A stretch of 7,105 bases of DNA from Alphaproteobacteria bacterium. GTDB lineage: Bacteria > Pseudomonadota > Alphaproteobacteria > Geminicoccales > Geminicoccaceae. The number at the start of each line of letters is the position of its first letter. The stretch's first letter is position 1. The stretch covers positions 1 through 7,105 of the forward strand of contig JALSRW010000604.1 of the NCBI GenBank assembly GCA_026984595.1, given 5' to 3'. Under the pieces are notes generated by a model. It saw only the letters and a list, made by a program, of their open reading frames with translations. It searched no databases and was not told the origin of the DNA. The translations under genes and the position numbers were made by a program. Positions 5,874 through 7,105 of this stretch are shown here, in pieces.

Positions 5874-7105
5874 GTTCGCCGTAGAGATCGTGGGCGTCGG
5901 CGGCGGCGATCCGCACCCAGGCGAGATCGCCCGGTCGCAACCCGCGAGGGTTCGCCACATGCACCCGCCCGTCGATCTCCGGGGCATCGGCGTAGCTCCG
6001 GCCGATCGCCACATCCGGTCCGGCATCGTCGATCAGCACCCGCATTTCGTCGCCCACCCGCTCGGCCAGTTTCTCCGCGCTGATCGCCTCCTGCCGTTCC
6101 ATCAAGAGCCGCCGTCGCTCGGCCCGGATCTCGGGCGGGAGATGGCCCGGCAGTCGGTTGGAGGCGGCGCCCGCCACATCCTCGTAGGCGAAGCAGCCGA
6201 CACGATCGAGGCGCGCTTCCTCGAGCCAGTCGAGGAGACGGGCGAAATCCTCCTCGGTCTCTCCGGGAAAGCCGACGATGAAGGTGGAGCGGATGACGAG
6301 CTCGGGGCAGATTTCGCGCCAGCGCCGGATCCGCTCCAGCATCCGGTCCTGCCGGGCCGGCCGGCGCATCGCCCGCAGCACGGCGGGGCTCGCATGCTGG
6401 AAGGGGATGTCCAGATAGGGAAGGATCGCGCCTTCGACCATCAGCGGCAGCAGCGCGTCGAGATGGGGGTAGGGGTAGAGATAATGGAGCCGCACCCAGA
6501 CATCGAAACGGCCCAGAGCCCGTACCAGATCGACGATATGGGCACGGATCTCCTCGCCCCGGAAGCGCGAGCCGGCATGCTGCAGATCGCGGCCGTAGGC
6601 GCCGGTATCCTGGGAAATGATCAGCAGCTCGCGCACGCCGGCGGCGACCAGCCGCTCCGCCTCGTGCAGGATATGGGCGGCGGGCCGGCTGCGCAGCGGC
6701 CCGCGCAGGCGGGGGATGATGCAGAAGCTGCAGCGATGATCGCAGCCCTCGGCGATCTTCAGATAGGCATAATGCCGCGGGGTCAGCCGTATCCCCTCGG
6801 GTGGCAGCAGATCGAACCGGGGATCGTGCAGCGGTGGCAGCGCCTCGTGCACCGCCTCCATCACCGCTTCGTATTGCTGGGGACCGGTGATCGCCAGCAC
6901 ATGCGGAAAACGCGTTCGAATGCGCGCCGCCTCCCGGCCGAGGCAGCCGGTGACGATCACTCGCCCGTTCTCGGCCATGGCCTCGCCGATCGCCTCCAGC
7001 GACTCCTCCTTGGCCGAGTCGAGGAAGCCGCAGGTGTTGACGATCACCAGATCGGCCTCCTCGTAGGAAGCCGAAAGCGCGTAGCCTTCGGCCCGCAGCC
7101 GGGTG
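5851..7105 (-). CDS. rimO: RimO, ribosomal protein S12 methylthiotransferase, N-terminus off the window
   Basis: The reading frame on the minus strand runs from the right edge (first whole codon at 7104) to a TAG at 5853-5851, giving 417 visible residues of a usual 440-450. RimO is a radical-SAM enzyme that adds a methylthio group to a conserved aspartate of ribosomal protein S12. Visible parts are the N-terminal methylthiotransferase domain with two of its three cluster cysteines ([14 protein letters not shown], visible residue 25; VTGCLG, residue 54), the radical-SAM motif GCDHRCSFC (cysteines at 121, 125 and 128; codons near 6744-6721), radical-SAM core segments ([43 protein letters not shown]) and a C-terminal TRAM domain ending about ten residues before the stop. 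[13 protein letters not shown] is characteristic of RimO rather than its tRNA-modifying relative MiaB. The first cluster cysteine and the start codon lie beyond 7105. A GTG at 7047-7045 is an internal valine, not the start. Confidence 0.95.
   Translation of the reverse strand, partial: TRLRAEGYALSASYEEADLVIVNTCGFLDSAKEESLEAIGEAMAENGRVIVTGCLGREAARIRTRFPHVLAITGPQQYEAVMEAVHEALPPLHDPRFDLLPPEGIRLTPRHYAYLKIAEGCDHRCSFCIIPRLRGPLRSRPAAHILHEAERLVAAGVRELLIISQDTGAYGRDLQHAGSRFRGEEIRAHIVDLVRALGRFDVWVRLHYLYPYPHLDALLPLMVEGAILPYLDIPFQHASPAVLRAMRRPARQDRMLERIRRWREICPELVIRSTFIVGFPGETEEDFARLLDWLEEARLDRVGCFAYEDVAGAASNRLPGHLPPEIRAERRRLLMERQEAISAEKLAERVGDEMRVLIDDAGPDVAIGRSYADAPEIDGRVHVANPRGLRPGDLAWVRIAAADAHDLYGERLAEDSS

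Noticed and set aside
5851..7105. MiaB, the tRNA methylthiotransferase, as an alternative to RimO.
   Set aside because: The [13 protein letters not shown] segment is RimO-type; MiaB has a different sequence after the NTC motif.

Overview
The window is GC-rich (roughly two thirds G+C), densely packed bacterial DNA with six genes and no intergenic gap over about 100 bases. The style of the MobA tail, the UvrD-like helicase and RimO, and the overall codon use suggest a proteobacterium, most likely an alphaproteobacterium. This is an impression from remembered family members, not a computed placement. I see no mobile element, CRISPR array, tRNA or rRNA, and no stretch with foreign-looking composition.

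Layout. Positions 1-126 hold the last 41 codons of a mobA-like gene for molybdenum-cofactor nucleotidylation. A UvrD/Rep-type superfamily 1 DNA helicase (127-2211) begins on the base after the mobA stop, so the two are very probably co-transcribed. A 99-base, locally AT-richer gap (2212-2310) follows. It carries a dyad and a strong Shine-Dalgarno sequence and probably starts a new transcription unit. This unit contains a divergent flavin-dependent monooxygenase of the HpaB (4-hydroxyphenylacetate 3-hydroxylase) superfamily (2311-3771), a LysR-type regulator whose start overlaps its stop (3771-4745), and, after an 80-base gap with a CRP-like dyad, an acetylpolyamine amidohydrolase of the histone-deacetylase fold (4826-5854). 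On the opposite strand, converging on it, is rimO, the ribosomal protein S12 methylthiotransferase (5851 to the window edge, N-terminus missing). The two converging genes share the four bases CTAG at their stop codons, inside a long hairpin.

How the genes may work together. mobA-helicase and rimO look like ordinary housekeeping surroundings. The accessory-looking part is the monooxygenase-lysR-amidohydrolase group. A plausible reading is a small LysR-controlled catabolic or modification module in which one enzyme hydroxylates a substrate using reduced flavin and another removes an acyl group from an amine. The substrate cannot be read from the sequence. The monooxygenase departs from the classical HpaB active-site motifs, whereas the deacetylase retains every catalytic residue I can check.
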